Part shown: one piece after another, positions 8,365 through 17,528 of the stretch
Position numbering within the stretch: the first letter of the stretch is position 1
How the letters are laid out: each line of letters opens with the position of its first letter
DNA from: an uncultured Clostridia bacterium
Lineage (GTDB): Bacteria > Bacillota > Clostridia > Lachnospirales > Anaerotignaceae
Direction of reading: 5' to 3'
Assembly (NCBI GenBank): GCA_910587195.1
Contig: CAJUKL010000015.1
Span: 1-43,531, forward strand
DNA length: 43,531 nucleotides
Notes under the pieces: model-generated
Databases searched by the model: none
Seen by the model: only the letters and a program-made list of their open reading frames with translations
What the model was told of the DNA's origin: nothing
Translations under genes and position numbers: made by a program

Positions 8365-9794
8365 AAAAATTACAAGAGAAAATCATGCAAGATATTGGCT
8401 GGAAATTGCTTTCACTTATGATTGCGATTGCATTATGGTTTATGGTCATTAATATTGAACATCCAGTTACCACAAGAATATATACACAAACAGTTACAAT
8501 GGAAAATATAGATGCTTTGACAAAACAAGGATTAACTGTATTAAATAAAGCACAACTAGAAAATATGAAGGTTTCTGCCAAACTAAAAGCACAAAGAACA
8601 GCATTAGACAGACTAACACAGTATCGAAATAGTATTCGGGCAGTCATAGATTTTAGTAAACTGGAAAATATAAAATCGGGAGATACGGCTGCTTTAGATG
8701 TTTCCTTTTTATTACCAGATAGTGCAGGCACAGGTTTTGAAATTGTGAGCCAATCTCCGGAAAAAGCACAGGTGATTGTGGAAAAACTTGCGGCAAAAAG
8801 AATGCCGATTGAAGTACAAGTAGATGGAGAAGCAGGAAATGGTTATACTACTTTGCAGCCTCAAATTTCTCCTTCTTCTGTCCAAGTTTCGGGAGCTTCT
8901 TCTGTGATTAATCATGTAAAAAAAGTACAAGTAAATGTTGAATTACAACAGGCATCAGAAGACATTGTTGTGACAGCAGAACCGGTAGCTTATGATGAAA
9001 ATGGAAAACAAGTAGAAGGTGTTACAATGGATACTTCTAAAGTACATGTTTCCATAGGCGTTCAAAAAAATAAAATAGTAAATTTGAATGTAAGTACGGA
9101 AGGCACACCAGCAAGAGGATATGAAATTGCAGAAATAATATGGTCGCCAAAAACGATTAATATTGCAGGTAGTGAAGCAATTTTGAATCATTTGCAAGCA
9201 ATTACTTTACCAGTTGTAGATGTGACAGACGCAACAGAAACTATAACACAATCTATTTTATTAAATGAAATATTACCGCAAGGGGTAATGCTGGGAAATG
9301 ATACTCCTTTAGAAGCAGAAATATCTGTAGTGATTCAGCAGCAAGAAGAAGAACAGCAACAAATTACAGTGCAAAGTGCTTCTATTACCTTAGAAGGGGA
9401 AAAAGAAGATTATGAATATACACTTTCTGAAAATAGTATTTCTTTACATTTAACAGGTACAGCGAGAGCTTTAGCCATGATTACAACAGGAAGTGTGCCA
9501 GTAAAAGCAAATGTCACAGATTTGACTGTAGGAGAGCAAAGTGTAGCTTTAGAAATTAATTTGCCACAAGATGTTACCCTGGTGGGAGAGATGCCATCTG
9601 TTACAGTTACCATTACAGAAAAAGAAAAACCAACAGAACAACCGAAAGAACCCGAACAACAAGAAGAAACAGAACAACAAGAAGAAACAAAACAGCCAGA
9701 ACAAACGGAGCAAACCGATGAACAGGAACAACCAGAACAAGACCAACTTGTTATGAATATGAATGTACAATCACCACCAACAGCAGAAGAATAA
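8361..9794 (+). CDS. cdaR: CdaR (YbbR-domain cyclase regulator)
   Basis: A 477-residue protein with one N-terminal membrane anchor (about residues 15-37, WKLLSLMIAIALWFMVIN) followed by a row of extracellular YbbR-like beta domains up to about residue 425. The family binds and regulates CdaA. The ATG at 8361 overlaps the cdaA stop as ATGA and has GGAAGG at a good distance; an ATG at 8340 in the same frame lacks such a site. The C terminus is unusual: a tail of about 50 residues made almost only of Gln, Glu, Pro, Thr and Lys, encoded by a CAA/GAA-rich tract at about 9628-9745. Such tails are not needed for the fold and may act as a flexible wall-spanning or surface segment, which is inference. 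Confidence 0.93.
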   Translation: MKKLQEKIMQDIGWKLLSLMIAIALWFMVINIEHPVTTRIYTQTVTMENIDALTKQGLTVLNKAQLENMKVSAKLKAQRTALDRLTQYRNSIRAVIDFSKLENIKSGDTAALDVSFLLPDSAGTGFEIVSQSPEKAQVIVEKLAAKRMPIEVQVDGEAGNGYTTLQPQISPSSVQVSGASSVINHVKKVQVNVELQQASEDIVVTAEPVAYDENGKQVEGVTMDTSKVHVSIGVQKNKIVNLNVSTEGTPARGYEIAEIIWSPKTINIAGSEAILNHLQAITLPVVDVTDATETITQSILLNEILPQGVMLGNDTPLEAEISVVIQQQEEEQQQITVQSASITLEGEKEDYEYTLSENSISLHLTGTARALAMITTGSVPVKANVTDLTVGEQSVALEINLPQDVTLVGEMPSVTVTITEKEKPTEQPKEPEQQEETEQQEETKQPEQTEQTDEQEQPEQDQLVMNMNVQSPPTAEE

Positions 9795-9815
9795 AAATTT
9801 AGGAGGATATAAAGT

Positions 9816-11165
9816 ATGGGAATTTTGTTTGGCACAGACGGTGTCAGAGGAATTGCAAATACAGAGCTTACGGGTACACAAGCATATAATTTAGGCAGAG
9901 CAGGAGCGTATGTTTTGACAAAAGAAAAAAAACATACTCCTAAAATATTAGTAGGATTAGATACTAGAATTTCGGGGGATATGTTGGAGTCTGCGCTTGT
10001 GGCAGGAATTTGTTCTGTGGGAGCAGAAGCAATACAAGTCGGAATTATTCCTACACCAGCCGTTGCATATTTGGTAAGAAAATATAAGTTAGATGCCGGT
10101 GTTATGATTTCTGCTTCCCATAATCCAGTGGAATATAATGGAATTAAATTTTTTAATCATTTGGGATATAAATTACGTGATGAGTTAGAAGAAGAAATTG
10201 AAGATATTATGTTTCACCATATGGATAGTTTGCCACAACCCATTGGAAAAGAAATTGGGATTAAGTCTATTGCAGAAGAAGCTTTAGAAGATTATATTTC
10301 TTTTTTACAGCAATCTACAGATACAACTTTTGAAGGGATTAAAGTAGCGATTGATTGTGCAAATGGTTCTTCTTATAAAGCAGCTCCTATTTCTCTTTTA
10401 AATTTAAAAGCAAGAATCTGTATTATACATAATGAGCCAGATGGTACAAACATCAATGAAAATTGTGGTTCTACTCATATCCAAGATTTATGTGATTTTG
10501 TAAAAGAAAGTAATGCAGATGTAGGTTTTGCTTTTGATGGAGATGCAGATAGATGTCTTGCAGTGGATGAAAATGGACAATTAATTGATGGGGACAAAAT
10601 ACTTGCAATTTGTGGTGCAGCTATGCAAAAACAAAAAACATTAAAAAATGATACTATTGTTGCAACAATTATGTCAAATATGGGGCTTTCTATGATGGCA
10701 AAACAAAAGGGCATTAAAATAGAGCAAACAAATGTAGGAGATAGATATGTTTTAGAAAGAATGATTGAAAAAAATTATAATTTGGGAGGAGAACAATCGG
10801 GACATATTATTTTTTTAGACCATAACACTACAGGAGATGGCATATTGACAGCAATCCAATTTTTAACGGTTATGAAAAAAACAGGAAAAAAGGCATCCGA
10901 ATTAGCAGCTATGATGGAAACAATGCCACAAGTGCTTGTCAATGCCAAAGTAAATAACAATAGAAAAAATGATTATATGGAAGTAGCAGAAATTAAAGAA
11001 GCTATTCAAACTTTAAATGAAAAATTTAATGGGGAAGGCAGAGTTCTGATTCGTACTTCTGGAACAGAGCCACTTGTTCGTGTTATGATAGAAGGAAAAG
11101 ATTTAGAACTTATGCAAAAAGAAGCAGAAAAATTAGCAGAATTGATTTCTGAAAAATTACAATAA
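9816..11165 (+). CDS. glmM: phosphoglucosamine mutase GlmM
   Basis: A 449-residue enzyme converting glucosamine-6-phosphate to glucosamine-1-phosphate for UDP-GlcNAc and peptidoglycan synthesis. Visible family motifs in order: GTDGVRG at 7-13, the phosphoserine loop SASHNP at 99-104 with S101 as the phosphorylated residue, the metal loop FDGDADR near 240-246, the sugar loop GEQSGH near 325, and RTSGTEPLVRVM near the end for phosphate binding. Length is that of the family. AGGAGG lies ten bases before the ATG. It is the third gene of the cdaA operon; GlmM is known to bind CdaA and lower its activity, tying c-di-AMP to wall precursor flow. A terminator follows. Confidence 0.97.
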   Translation: MGILFGTDGVRGIANTELTGTQAYNLGRAGAYVLTKEKKHTPKILVGLDTRISGDMLESALVAGICSVGAEAIQVGIIPTPAVAYLVRKYKLDAGVMISASHNPVEYNGIKFFNHLGYKLRDELEEEIEDIMFHHMDSLPQPIGKEIGIKSIAEEALEDYISFLQQSTDTTFEGIKVAIDCANGSSYKAAPISLLNLKARICIIHNEPDGTNINENCGSTHIQDLCDFVKESNADVGFAFDGDADRCLAVDENGQLIDGDKILAICGAAMQKQKTLKNDTIVATIMSNMGLSMMAKQKGIKIEQTNVGDRYVLERMIEKNYNLGGEQSGHIIFLDHNTTGDGILTAIQFLTVMKKTGKKASELAAMMETMPQVLVNAKVNNNRKNDYMEVAEIKEAIQTLNEKFNGEGRVLIRTSGTEPLVRVMIEGKDLELMQKEAEKLAELISEKLQ

Positions 11166-11174
11166 AAGACTTTG

Positions 11175-11203
11175 CCTCTCTTTTTTAAGAGAGGTATTAT
11201 TTT
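11175..11203 (+). terminator. terminator of the cdaA-cdaR-glmM operon
   Basis: CCTCTCTT (11175-11182) pairs perfectly with AAGAGAGG (11187-11194) around a four-T loop, followed by a T-rich stretch. It begins nine bases after the glmM stop codon. Confidence 0.85.
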
Positions 11204-11298
11204 ACAAAATAATTAAAAAAAAAGTAAAGAATTTTTGATAAAAATAGTGTAAAATAGAAGAAAACAAAAATTTATCCTGATAGAGGTGTTTAAAAACA

Positions 11299-12501
11299 AT
11301 GAAAAAAAATTTATTATTACTGCTTGCTTTTTCCTTTACTTGTGCGCATTTTTCAATATATGTTAATTATCCCAAAACTGTATTTGCAGTAGAGTCTGCT
11401 TTTTCTCCTATTTTTTTAGAAACAAGCGGCACAAAAGAAATTACAAGTCCTACCAACTTAAGTGTTTTTTATATCAAAGATGAAAGCCGTACAGTAATAC
11501 AAGAAAATACCATTTATGCTTTAAAGTTAGATAATGGTTTTATTTTCCAAAATAAACCAGAAATATTGACATCTGGAAAATATAGAGAAAAAGTTTATTT
11601 TGAAATAGATGAGCAAAATCCTTCGATTGCTTATCTTACCATACAGGAAAAAACAAATGATAGTGATGGTGTTATAGAGTTTCGTAATTTAGATGTTGCG
11701 CCAACAAAGGTTTCAGAGCTTGATAAAGATGTTTTTTTATCGTTAAGCGGAAGTGATACTTATGATACTATAAAAGTTGGCACCTATAAAGAAGCAGCTT
11801 CTACTCGAAAAGAAATTAAAATAGAAACTTTAGAAGGTGGAAAAAAACCTTCTGCAACAGGAATTTCTGCCCCTAATAGAAAATTGCAAATATGTATTGA
11901 TGATGAAGAATATGGTACTGTTACAGCAGGAGATAATGGTATATGGAATTATGTATTTCCTTATAAATATTCTTCTTTTGAAGCAGGAACTCATACTTTT
12001 ACCATTGGCTATTATCAGGGAACAGAAAAACCTTCTTTTGCTGTTTCTCAAACCTTTGAAATTGCAGAAGAAGCACCAAAAACAACAGCAACTGTTACTT
12101 TTACAATAGGAGATACTTCTTATAATTATGATGGAAGAAAAGGCTATATGGAATCTCCTCCTTTTATAGATGATAATGGTAGGGTGCTTTTGCCTTTAAG
12201 AGCAGTTGCAGCCACACTGGGTATTTCATCACAAAATATTGTATGGGATAGTACAAGTCAAATGATTCATATTACATATCAAACAAAAGAAGGACAATCT
12301 CAAACTGTTGTTTACAAAATAGGCTCTAATACGGCAACTATTAACGGGATTTCTTCTGAAATGGATACAGCACCCATTATAAAAGATGGAATTACCTTTT
12401 TGCCTTTACGTCCCTTGTTACATTCTCTTGGTATTACAGATGATAATATCCAGTGGGATGAGGATTTGCTAACAGTTTCTTATGAAGCAGAAAGAATTTA
12501 G
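11299..12501 (+). CDS. secreted protein with C-terminal copper amine oxidase N-terminal-like (stalk) domain
   Basis: A 400-residue exported protein. Residues 1-30 form a signal peptide (KK, then a hydrophobic core, then a possible cleavage near FAVES). The middle, about 40-260, is beta-rich and I do not recognise it. The C-terminal part, about 265-398, has the pattern of copper amine oxidase N-terminal stalk domains as used in clostridial surface proteins: VLLPLRAVAATLG near 297-309, VWDSTSQMIHITY, and a second FLPLRPLLHSLG near 370-381. No catalytic copper amine oxidase domain is present, so the name describes the module only. GAGGTG precedes the ATG. It follows a terminator and has its own transcription unit. 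Role probably at the cell surface, otherwise unknown. Confidence 0.8.
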   Translation: MKKNLLLLLAFSFTCAHFSIYVNYPKTVFAVESAFSPIFLETSGTKEITSPTNLSVFYIKDESRTVIQENTIYALKLDNGFIFQNKPEILTSGKYREKVYFEIDEQNPSIAYLTIQEKTNDSDGVIEFRNLDVAPTKVSELDKDVFLSLSGSDTYDTIKVGTYKEAASTRKEIKIETLEGGKKPSATGISAPNRKLQICIDDEEYGTVTAGDNGIWNYVFPYKYSSFEAGTHTFTIGYYQGTEKPSFAVSQTFEIAEEAPKTTATVTFTIGDTSYNYDGRKGYMESPPFIDDNGRVLLPLRAVAATLGISSQNIVWDSTSQMIHITYQTKEGQSQTVVYKIGSNTATINGISSEMDTAPIIKDGITFLPLRPLLHSLGITDDNIQWDEDLLTVSYEAERI

Positions 12502-12539
12502 TATGCATAAAAAAGGAAAATAAAAGGAGGTTTTTATTT

Positions 12540-13721
12540 ATGAAAAAAGCATTGGAATATTTTTTAAATGACTTGAAAGCAATACAAGAAGCAGGTACTG
12601 CAAAAGAGGAAAGAATTATTACAACACCACAAAAATCACGTATTGATACTATAGCGAAAAAACAAGTGGTTAATATGTGTGCAAACAATTATTTAGGTCT
12701 TTCTGACAATCCTGAATTGATTGCCGCTGCAAAAGCAAGCTATGATACTTGGGGCTTTGGCTTGAGTTCTGTGCGTTTTATTTGTGGCACACAACAAATT
12801 CATAAAACATTAGAAAATCGTATCAGTAAGTTTTTAGGAATGGAGGATACTATATTATATTCTTCCTGCTTTGATGCAAATGGTGGTTTGTTTGAATCTT
12901 TATTAAATGAGGAAGATGTTATTATTTCTGATGAATTAAACCATGCCAGCATTATTGATGGCGTTCGTCTTTGTAAAGCAAAAAAAATGCGCTATAAAAA
13001 TAATGATATGGAAGATTTAAAAAATTGTTTGGAAAAATCCAAAGAGGCAAGAATTCGTTTGATTGCTACAGATGGTGTTTTTTCTATGGATGGATTTATC
13101 GCTAATTTAAAAGAAATTTGTGATTTGGCAGAACAATATGATGCCCTTGTAATGGTAGATGATAGTCACGCAGTAGGCTTTATGGGAGAACATGGCAGAG
13201 GAACACCAGAATATTGTGGCGTTATGGGTAGAGTGGATATTGTTACAGGTACCTTTGGAAAGGCATTAGGTGGTGCTTCTGGTGGCTATACAAGTGCAAA
13301 AAAGGAAATTGTGGATTTACTTCGCCAACGTTCTCGCCCTTATTTGTTTTCTAATACTGTGGCACCTGCTATTTGTGCTGCTACGATTAAAACGATTGAT
13401 TTATTAGAACAATCTACAGAACTCCGTGATAAAGTTCATGAAAATACTGCGTATTTCCGCCAAAAAATGAGTAGTCTTGGCTTTGATATTCCAGAAGGCT
13501 CTCATCCTATTGTACCTGTTATGCTTTATGATGCAAAAGTTGCAAAAGAATTTGCCACACGTATGTTGGAGTTAGGTGTGTATGTGATTGGATTTTCTTA
13601 TCCTGTTGTACCTATGGGAAAAGCAAGAGTACGTACACAAATTTCAGCAGGACATACAAAAGAAGATTTGGATTTTGCAGTAGAATGTTTTGCAAAAGTA
13701 AAAAAAGAAATGAGATTGTGA
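12540..13721 (+). CDS. kbl: glycine C-acetyltransferase (2-amino-3-ketobutyrate CoA ligase)
   Basis: A 393-residue PLP enzyme of the alpha-oxoamine synthase family. DDSHAVGFMGEHGRG at 207-221 and TGTFGKALGGASGG at 236-249 are typical, with K241 as the PLP lysine. The length and MCANNYLGL near 46-54 fit glycine C-acetyltransferase, which interconverts 2-amino-3-ketobutyrate plus CoA with glycine plus acetyl-CoA. 8-Amino-7-oxononanoate synthase (BioF) and serine palmitoyltransferase are related; no biotin genes are nearby and the closest resemblance is to Kbl. Threonine dehydrogenase, the usual partner, is not in the window. A strong AAAGGAGG precedes the ATG. Confidence 0.88.
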   Translation: MKKALEYFLNDLKAIQEAGTAKEERIITTPQKSRIDTIAKKQVVNMCANNYLGLSDNPELIAAAKASYDTWGFGLSSVRFICGTQQIHKTLENRISKFLGMEDTILYSSCFDANGGLFESLLNEEDVIISDELNHASIIDGVRLCKAKKMRYKNNDMEDLKNCLEKSKEARIRLIATDGVFSMDGFIANLKEICDLAEQYDALVMVDDSHAVGFMGEHGRGTPEYCGVMGRVDIVTGTFGKALGGASGGYTSAKKEIVDLLRQRSRPYLFSNTVAPAICAATIKTIDLLEQSTELRDKVHENTAYFRQKMSSLGFDIPEGSHPIVPVMLYDAKVAKEFATRMLELGVYVIGFSYPVVPMGKARVRTQISAGHTKEDLDFAVECFAKVKKEMRL

Positions 13722-13751
13722 TAAAAGCTGGGAACGAATAAAGGAGATTTT

Positions 13752-14507
13752 ATGAGTAGACCTTTCCGATGGATACTAGCAGTAATTGCTACCCTTTTAT
13801 TAATCGTTTCATTGTGTGCTATTTTTATCAATGGAAAACCTTTGTTTGATTCTTCTAATAAGATGAGTTGGGTAGGATTTACCATTGCATTTTGTATTTT
13901 AATGGTACTTTTATGTTATCTTAATATTAAAGTGGGAATTGCCTATACCATAATGATACTTTTGCTTTTGCTGATAGCTTGGACTCAATTTAGGCATACC
14001 AGCGAAAAAAATCAGAATCAAACAGGTTCTGAACAGCAGTTAGATGAAAATGGTAATCTTATCCTTGACCATCCCTATGACGATTTAATTAGTCTGCAAT
14101 GGGGTACTTTTAATCATGTGGATATGGATTTAATGTTGGTAAAACAGTCAGATAACACTGTAATTAACTATAATAATGTAAAGCATAGCATAGATAATTT
14201 AAATAGTGTTTGGCTGGATTATGATTATAAAATGCAAGAAGATATTGCTAGAAAGGAAATTATTTCTATTCTTGGTATGGAAAAGGAAACATTTTCTGTA
14301 ATTGTTATGAAATATAATGAAGAAGAATTAAAAAATGATGCTGTTCTTATGCTTTCTTTGTCCAATGGAAATACCAAAAAATATACCTTACCAGCAGAAC
14401 GTTTTAATGATAAAACAAATGGAATTCATGTTTGTAATGTGATAATGCAGAACAATGAAATTGTAGAAGTGATGGAAGATTTAGATAGCAATGAAATTTA
14501 TCAATAA
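13752..14507 (+). CDS. hypothetical membrane protein
   Basis: A 251-residue protein with three hydrophobic helices in its first 77 residues (about 8-27, 39-56 and 60-77), then a soluble, acidic C-terminal domain of about 170 residues. I do not recognise the soluble part; it holds alternating strand-like and charged segments and no known catalytic motif. AAGGAG lies close upstream of the ATG. It is 30 bases after kbl and 21 bases before the VOC gene, so it likely belongs to the same operon, but the operon gives no functional hint. Confidence 0.65.
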   Translation: MSRPFRWILAVIATLLLIVSLCAIFINGKPLFDSSNKMSWVGFTIAFCILMVLLCYLNIKVGIAYTIMILLLLLIAWTQFRHTSEKNQNQTGSEQQLDENGNLILDHPYDDLISLQWGTFNHVDMDLMLVKQSDNTVINYNNVKHSIDNLNSVWLDYDYKMQEDIARKEIISILGMEKETFSVIVMKYNEEELKNDAVLMLSLSNGNTKKYTLPAERFNDKTNGIHVCNVIMQNNEIVEVMEDLDSNEIYQ

Positions 14508-14528
14508 ATATAGGGGGAAAAAGTAAAT

Positions 14529-14912
14529 ATGAAGATTGACCATGTTGCAATTTATACGAAAAATTTAGACCGCCTAAAAGCATTTTATGAATATTATTTT
14601 GGAGGAATTTCCAATACAAAATATAAAAATAAAACAAGCGGTTTAGAAACCTATTTTTTATCTTTTCAAGATGGCAGCCGTTTGGAAATTATGACACGTC
14701 CTGTATTAGATGGAAATAGTGCAGAATTGTTTCATACTGGATATATTCATATTGCCTTTTCTGTTGGTTCTACAGAAAATGTCAATATGCTAACGCAAAA
14801 ATTAGAAGAAGATGGCTATTCTATTATTAGTCACCCTCGTACAACAGGTGATGGCTATTATGAAAGTTGTGTATTAGACCCAGACGGGAATCAAGTAGAA
14901 ATTACAGCATAA
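14529..14912 (+). CDS. VOC family (glyoxalase I-like) metalloprotein
   Basis: A 127-residue protein of the vicinal oxygen chelate fold with both beta-alpha-beta-beta-beta halves. The four expected metal ligands are visible: H5 (MKIDHVAIY), E53 (RLEIM), H74 (YIHIAF) and E124 (DPDGNQVEIT). The pattern matches the small YaeR/GloA2-like group, whose substrates are mostly unknown; glyoxalase I activity on methylglyoxal-thiol adducts is possible but not shown. GGGGGAAAAA precedes the start. It is followed 15 bases later by an acetyltransferase gene of the chloramphenicol type; the two are likely co-transcribed. Confidence 0.85.
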   Translation: MKIDHVAIYTKNLDRLKAFYEYYFGGISNTKYKNKTSGLETYFLSFQDGSRLEIMTRPVLDGNSAELFHTGYIHIAFSVGSTENVNMLTQKLEEDGYSIISHPRTTGDGYYESCVLDPDGNQVEITA

Positions 14913-14927
14913 AAGAGGTGAATTTTT

Positions 14928-15578
14928 ATGACTTTTATTCCGATTGATATGCAAAACTGGGAAAGAAAAGAGCATTATCAATATTATATCAATTTGGTAA
15001 AAGCAAAATATACCATAACGATGGAAATGGATGTTACAAAACTGGTTGCTGCGATCCAACAAAAACATTTAAAATTTTATCCTTCTTTTTTGTATGCTAT
15101 TATCCACACCATTAATCAACATCAGGAGTTTCGTATGGGTTATAATGAGCAAGGACAATTAGGCTATTGGGAAATATGCAACCCTTCTTATACGATTTTT
15201 CATAAGGATGATAAAACATTTTCGGATATTTGGTCAGAATATCATGCTTCTTTTGCTGTTTTTTATCAAAATGTTATACAGGATATGGAGCAATATAAAA
15301 ATATCAAGGGTATTAAAACAAAGGCAAGAACAGGACAAAATTATTGTCCCATTTCTTGTGTCCCTTGGATTTCTTTTACCAATATCAGTTATGATACCTT
15401 TACAGAAAATAAAATGTTGTTGCCCATTATTTCCTTTGGAAAATATCATTGTCATAATGATAAAATAACCCTTCCTTTTTCCATTTTTGTCAACCATGCG
15501 GTTGCAGATGGCTACCATACTAGTAAATTGCTACAAGATATACAATATTTTGTGAATCATTTGGATTGGTTGCTATAA
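14928..15578 (+). CDS. type A chloramphenicol O-acetyltransferase family protein
   Basis: A 216-residue protein with the size and sequence pattern of type A (CatA) trimeric acetyltransferases, which acetylate chloramphenicol with acetyl-CoA. The catalytic motif HxxxDG is present as HAVADG with H190 and D194, within NHAVADGYHT; the classical enzymes have HHAVCDGFH here. The PWISFTNISYDTF and LLPIISFGKY blocks also match. The base composition is as AT-rich as its neighbours, no mobile element flanks it and it sits in an apparent operon, so it looks like a resident chromosomal gene. Many such resident homologues have weak or no activity on chloramphenicol. GAGGTG precedes the ATG. Confidence 0.88.
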   Translation: MTFIPIDMQNWERKEHYQYYINLVKAKYTITMEMDVTKLVAAIQQKHLKFYPSFLYAIIHTINQHQEFRMGYNEQGQLGYWEICNPSYTIFHKDDKTFSDIWSEYHASFAVFYQNVIQDMEQYKNIKGIKTKARTGQNYCPISCVPWISFTNISYDTFTENKMLLPIISFGKYHCHNDKITLPFSIFVNHAVADGYHTSKLLQDIQYFVNHLDWLL

Positions 15579-15656
15579 TATTTTTTAATTTTATTGCTTT
15601 TTCTTTTTAGCTGTGATAAAGTTTTGGAAATAAGCTAGATATAGGAGGAAAAAAAT

Positions 15657-17492
15657 ATGTGTGGTATTTGTGGTTTTACAGGTACGTTAGCCAATGCAGA
15701 TGATGTTTTAGAGAATATGATGAATAAAATAATACATCGTGGACCAGATAGCGGTGGAAAACATATTGATGGAAAAGTAGCACTCGGTTTTCGCCGTTTA
15801 AGTATTATTGATTTAGACCATGGTTCACAACCTATGTATAATGAAACGGAAGATATTGTGGTAACATTTAATGGAGAAATTTACAATTATCAGTCTTTAC
15901 GAGAAGATTTGATTGCAAAGGGTCATATTTTTAAAAATGATTCTGATACAGAAGTATTGCTTCATGCTTATGAGGAATACGGAGAAGGAATGTTGCACCA
16001 ATTAAGAGGAATGTTTGCTTTTGTTATCTGGGATAGCAAAAAAGAATTACTATTTGGTGCAAGGGATTTTTTTGGTATCAAACCTTTTTACTACACAATC
16101 ATAGATGGAAATATGATATATGCTTCTGAAATTAAAAGTATATTAGAGTATCCTCATTTTAAAAAAGAAGTAAATAGAGAGGCTTTAGAAAATTATTTAA
16201 CTTTTCAATATTCTGTATTGCCAGAAACCTTTTTTAAGGGGGTTTATAAGCTGATGCCTTCTCATTGTTTTACTTTCCAAAATGGAACGATTACGATAAA
16301 ACGTTATTGGGAGCCAACTTTTGAAGCAGATAACAGTAAAACACTGGAGGAATTTGTAGATGCGATTGATACAGCAATGCAGGATTCTATCAAAAAACAT
16401 AAAATTAGTGATGTAGAAGTAGGTTCTTTTCTTTCGAGTGGAGTAGACTCCAGTTATGTTGCTGCTTGTTTTCATGGGGATAAAACTTTTACAGTAGGGT
16501 TTGACTATGAAAAATATAACGAAATTGATTATGCAAAATCATTGTCTAAAAAAATTAAAATTGATAATTATAGCAAACTCATTAGTACAGAGGAATATTG
16601 GAATACCATTCCAAAGGTACAATATCACATGGACGAGCCTTTAGCAGACCCTTCTGCAATAGCATTGTATTTTGTTAGTCAAACAGCTGCAAAGCATGTA
16701 AAAGTTGCACTTTCTGGAGAAGGTGCAGACGAATTTTTTGGTGGTTATAATATTTATAGAGAACCTCATGATTTGCTGCCTATCACAAGCCTTCCCAAGC
16801 CTATCAGAAAACTGTTAGGTGCGATTGCAAAAGCAATTCCTTTTCAAATAAAAGGAAAAAATTATTTGATTCGGGGCAGTAAGGATTTGCAAGAGCGGTT
16901 TATTGGAAATGCTTTTATGTTTGATGAAGCAGAAAGAGAAAAATTATTAAAACATCCCACAAAACGCTATCCTCATACAGAACTAACAAAGCCGGTTTAT
17001 GACAAAGTAAAACATTTAGATGATGTTACAAAAATGCAGTATATTGATATTAATTTTTGGTTGATAGGAGATATTTTATTAAAAGCGGATAAAATGAGTT
17101 GTGCACATTCTCTTGAGGTGCGTGTTCCATTTTTAGATAAAGAAGTATTTAAAGTGGCTAGAACTTTACCTACAAAATTTAAAGTCAATAAGGAAAATAC
17201 AAAATATGCAATGCGTATGGCTTCCCATCGCTATTTACCAGATATGGTGGCAGAAAAGAAAAAATTAGGATTTCCTGTACCAATTCGTGTTTGGCTAAAA
17301 GAGGACAAGTATTATCATATTGTAAAAGAGGCTTTTACAAGTAAAGCAGCACAAACATATTTTAAAACAAACGAAATTTTAAAATTTTTAGAAGAACATA
17401 AAGCTGGAAAAGTAGATAATAGTCGTAAAATATGGACAATCTATATGTTTTTGGTATGGCATAAACAATTTTTTGAAACAGAAAGAGTTTAA
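15657..17492 (+). CDS. asnB: asparagine synthetase (glutamine-hydrolysing)
   Basis: A 611-residue two-domain enzyme. The N-terminal glutaminase starts MCGICGFTG, where C2 becomes the catalytic nucleophile after Met removal; the start is therefore certain, and AGGAGG precedes it. RRLSIIDL near 50-57 and NGEIYNY near 74-80 belong to the glutamine site. The synthetase domain has the ATP pyrophosphatase loop SSGVDSSYVA near 260-269 and GEGADEFFGGY near 353-363. It makes asparagine from aspartate, ATP and glutamine. Length matches the AsnB family. A bidirectional terminator separates it from the convergent ylbF-rnj unit. Confidence 0.96.
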   Translation: MCGICGFTGTLANADDVLENMMNKIIHRGPDSGGKHIDGKVALGFRRLSIIDLDHGSQPMYNETEDIVVTFNGEIYNYQSLREDLIAKGHIFKNDSDTEVLLHAYEEYGEGMLHQLRGMFAFVIWDSKKELLFGARDFFGIKPFYYTIIDGNMIYASEIKSILEYPHFKKEVNREALENYLTFQYSVLPETFFKGVYKLMPSHCFTFQNGTITIKRYWEPTFEADNSKTLEEFVDAIDTAMQDSIKKHKISDVEVGSFLSSGVDSSYVAACFHGDKTFTVGFDYEKYNEIDYAKSLSKKIKIDNYSKLISTEEYWNTIPKVQYHMDEPLADPSAIALYFVSQTAAKHVKVALSGEGADEFFGGYNIYREPHDLLPITSLPKPIRKLLGAIAKAIPFQIKGKNYLIRGSKDLQERFIGNAFMFDEAEREKLLKHPTKRYPHTELTKPVYDKVKHLDDVTKMQYIDINFWLIGDILLKADKMSCAHSLEVRVPFLDKEVFKVARTLPTKFKVNKENTKYAMRMASHRYLPDMVAEKKKLGFPVPIRVWLKEDKYYHIVKEAFTSKAAQTYFKTNEILKFLEEHKAGKVDNSRKIWTIYMFLVWHKQFFETERV

Positions 17493-17495
17493 GAT

Positions 17496-17528
17496 AAAAA
17501 AAGGGCAGTTGTTTCCGCCCTTTTTTTG
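17496..17528. terminator. bidirectional terminator between asnB and ylbF
   Basis: An A-run plus GGGC (to 17506) pairs with GCCC plus a T-run (from 17517), an eleven-base stem with a ten-base loop. It ends in T7 on the + strand and T7 on the - strand, so it can serve both convergent genes. Confidence 0.9.

Noticed and set aside
9410..9835. Cys/Ser-rich frame opposite the cdaR tail
   Set aside because: It is the complement of the Gln/Glu codon tract; low complexity on the other strand gives an open but meaningless frame.
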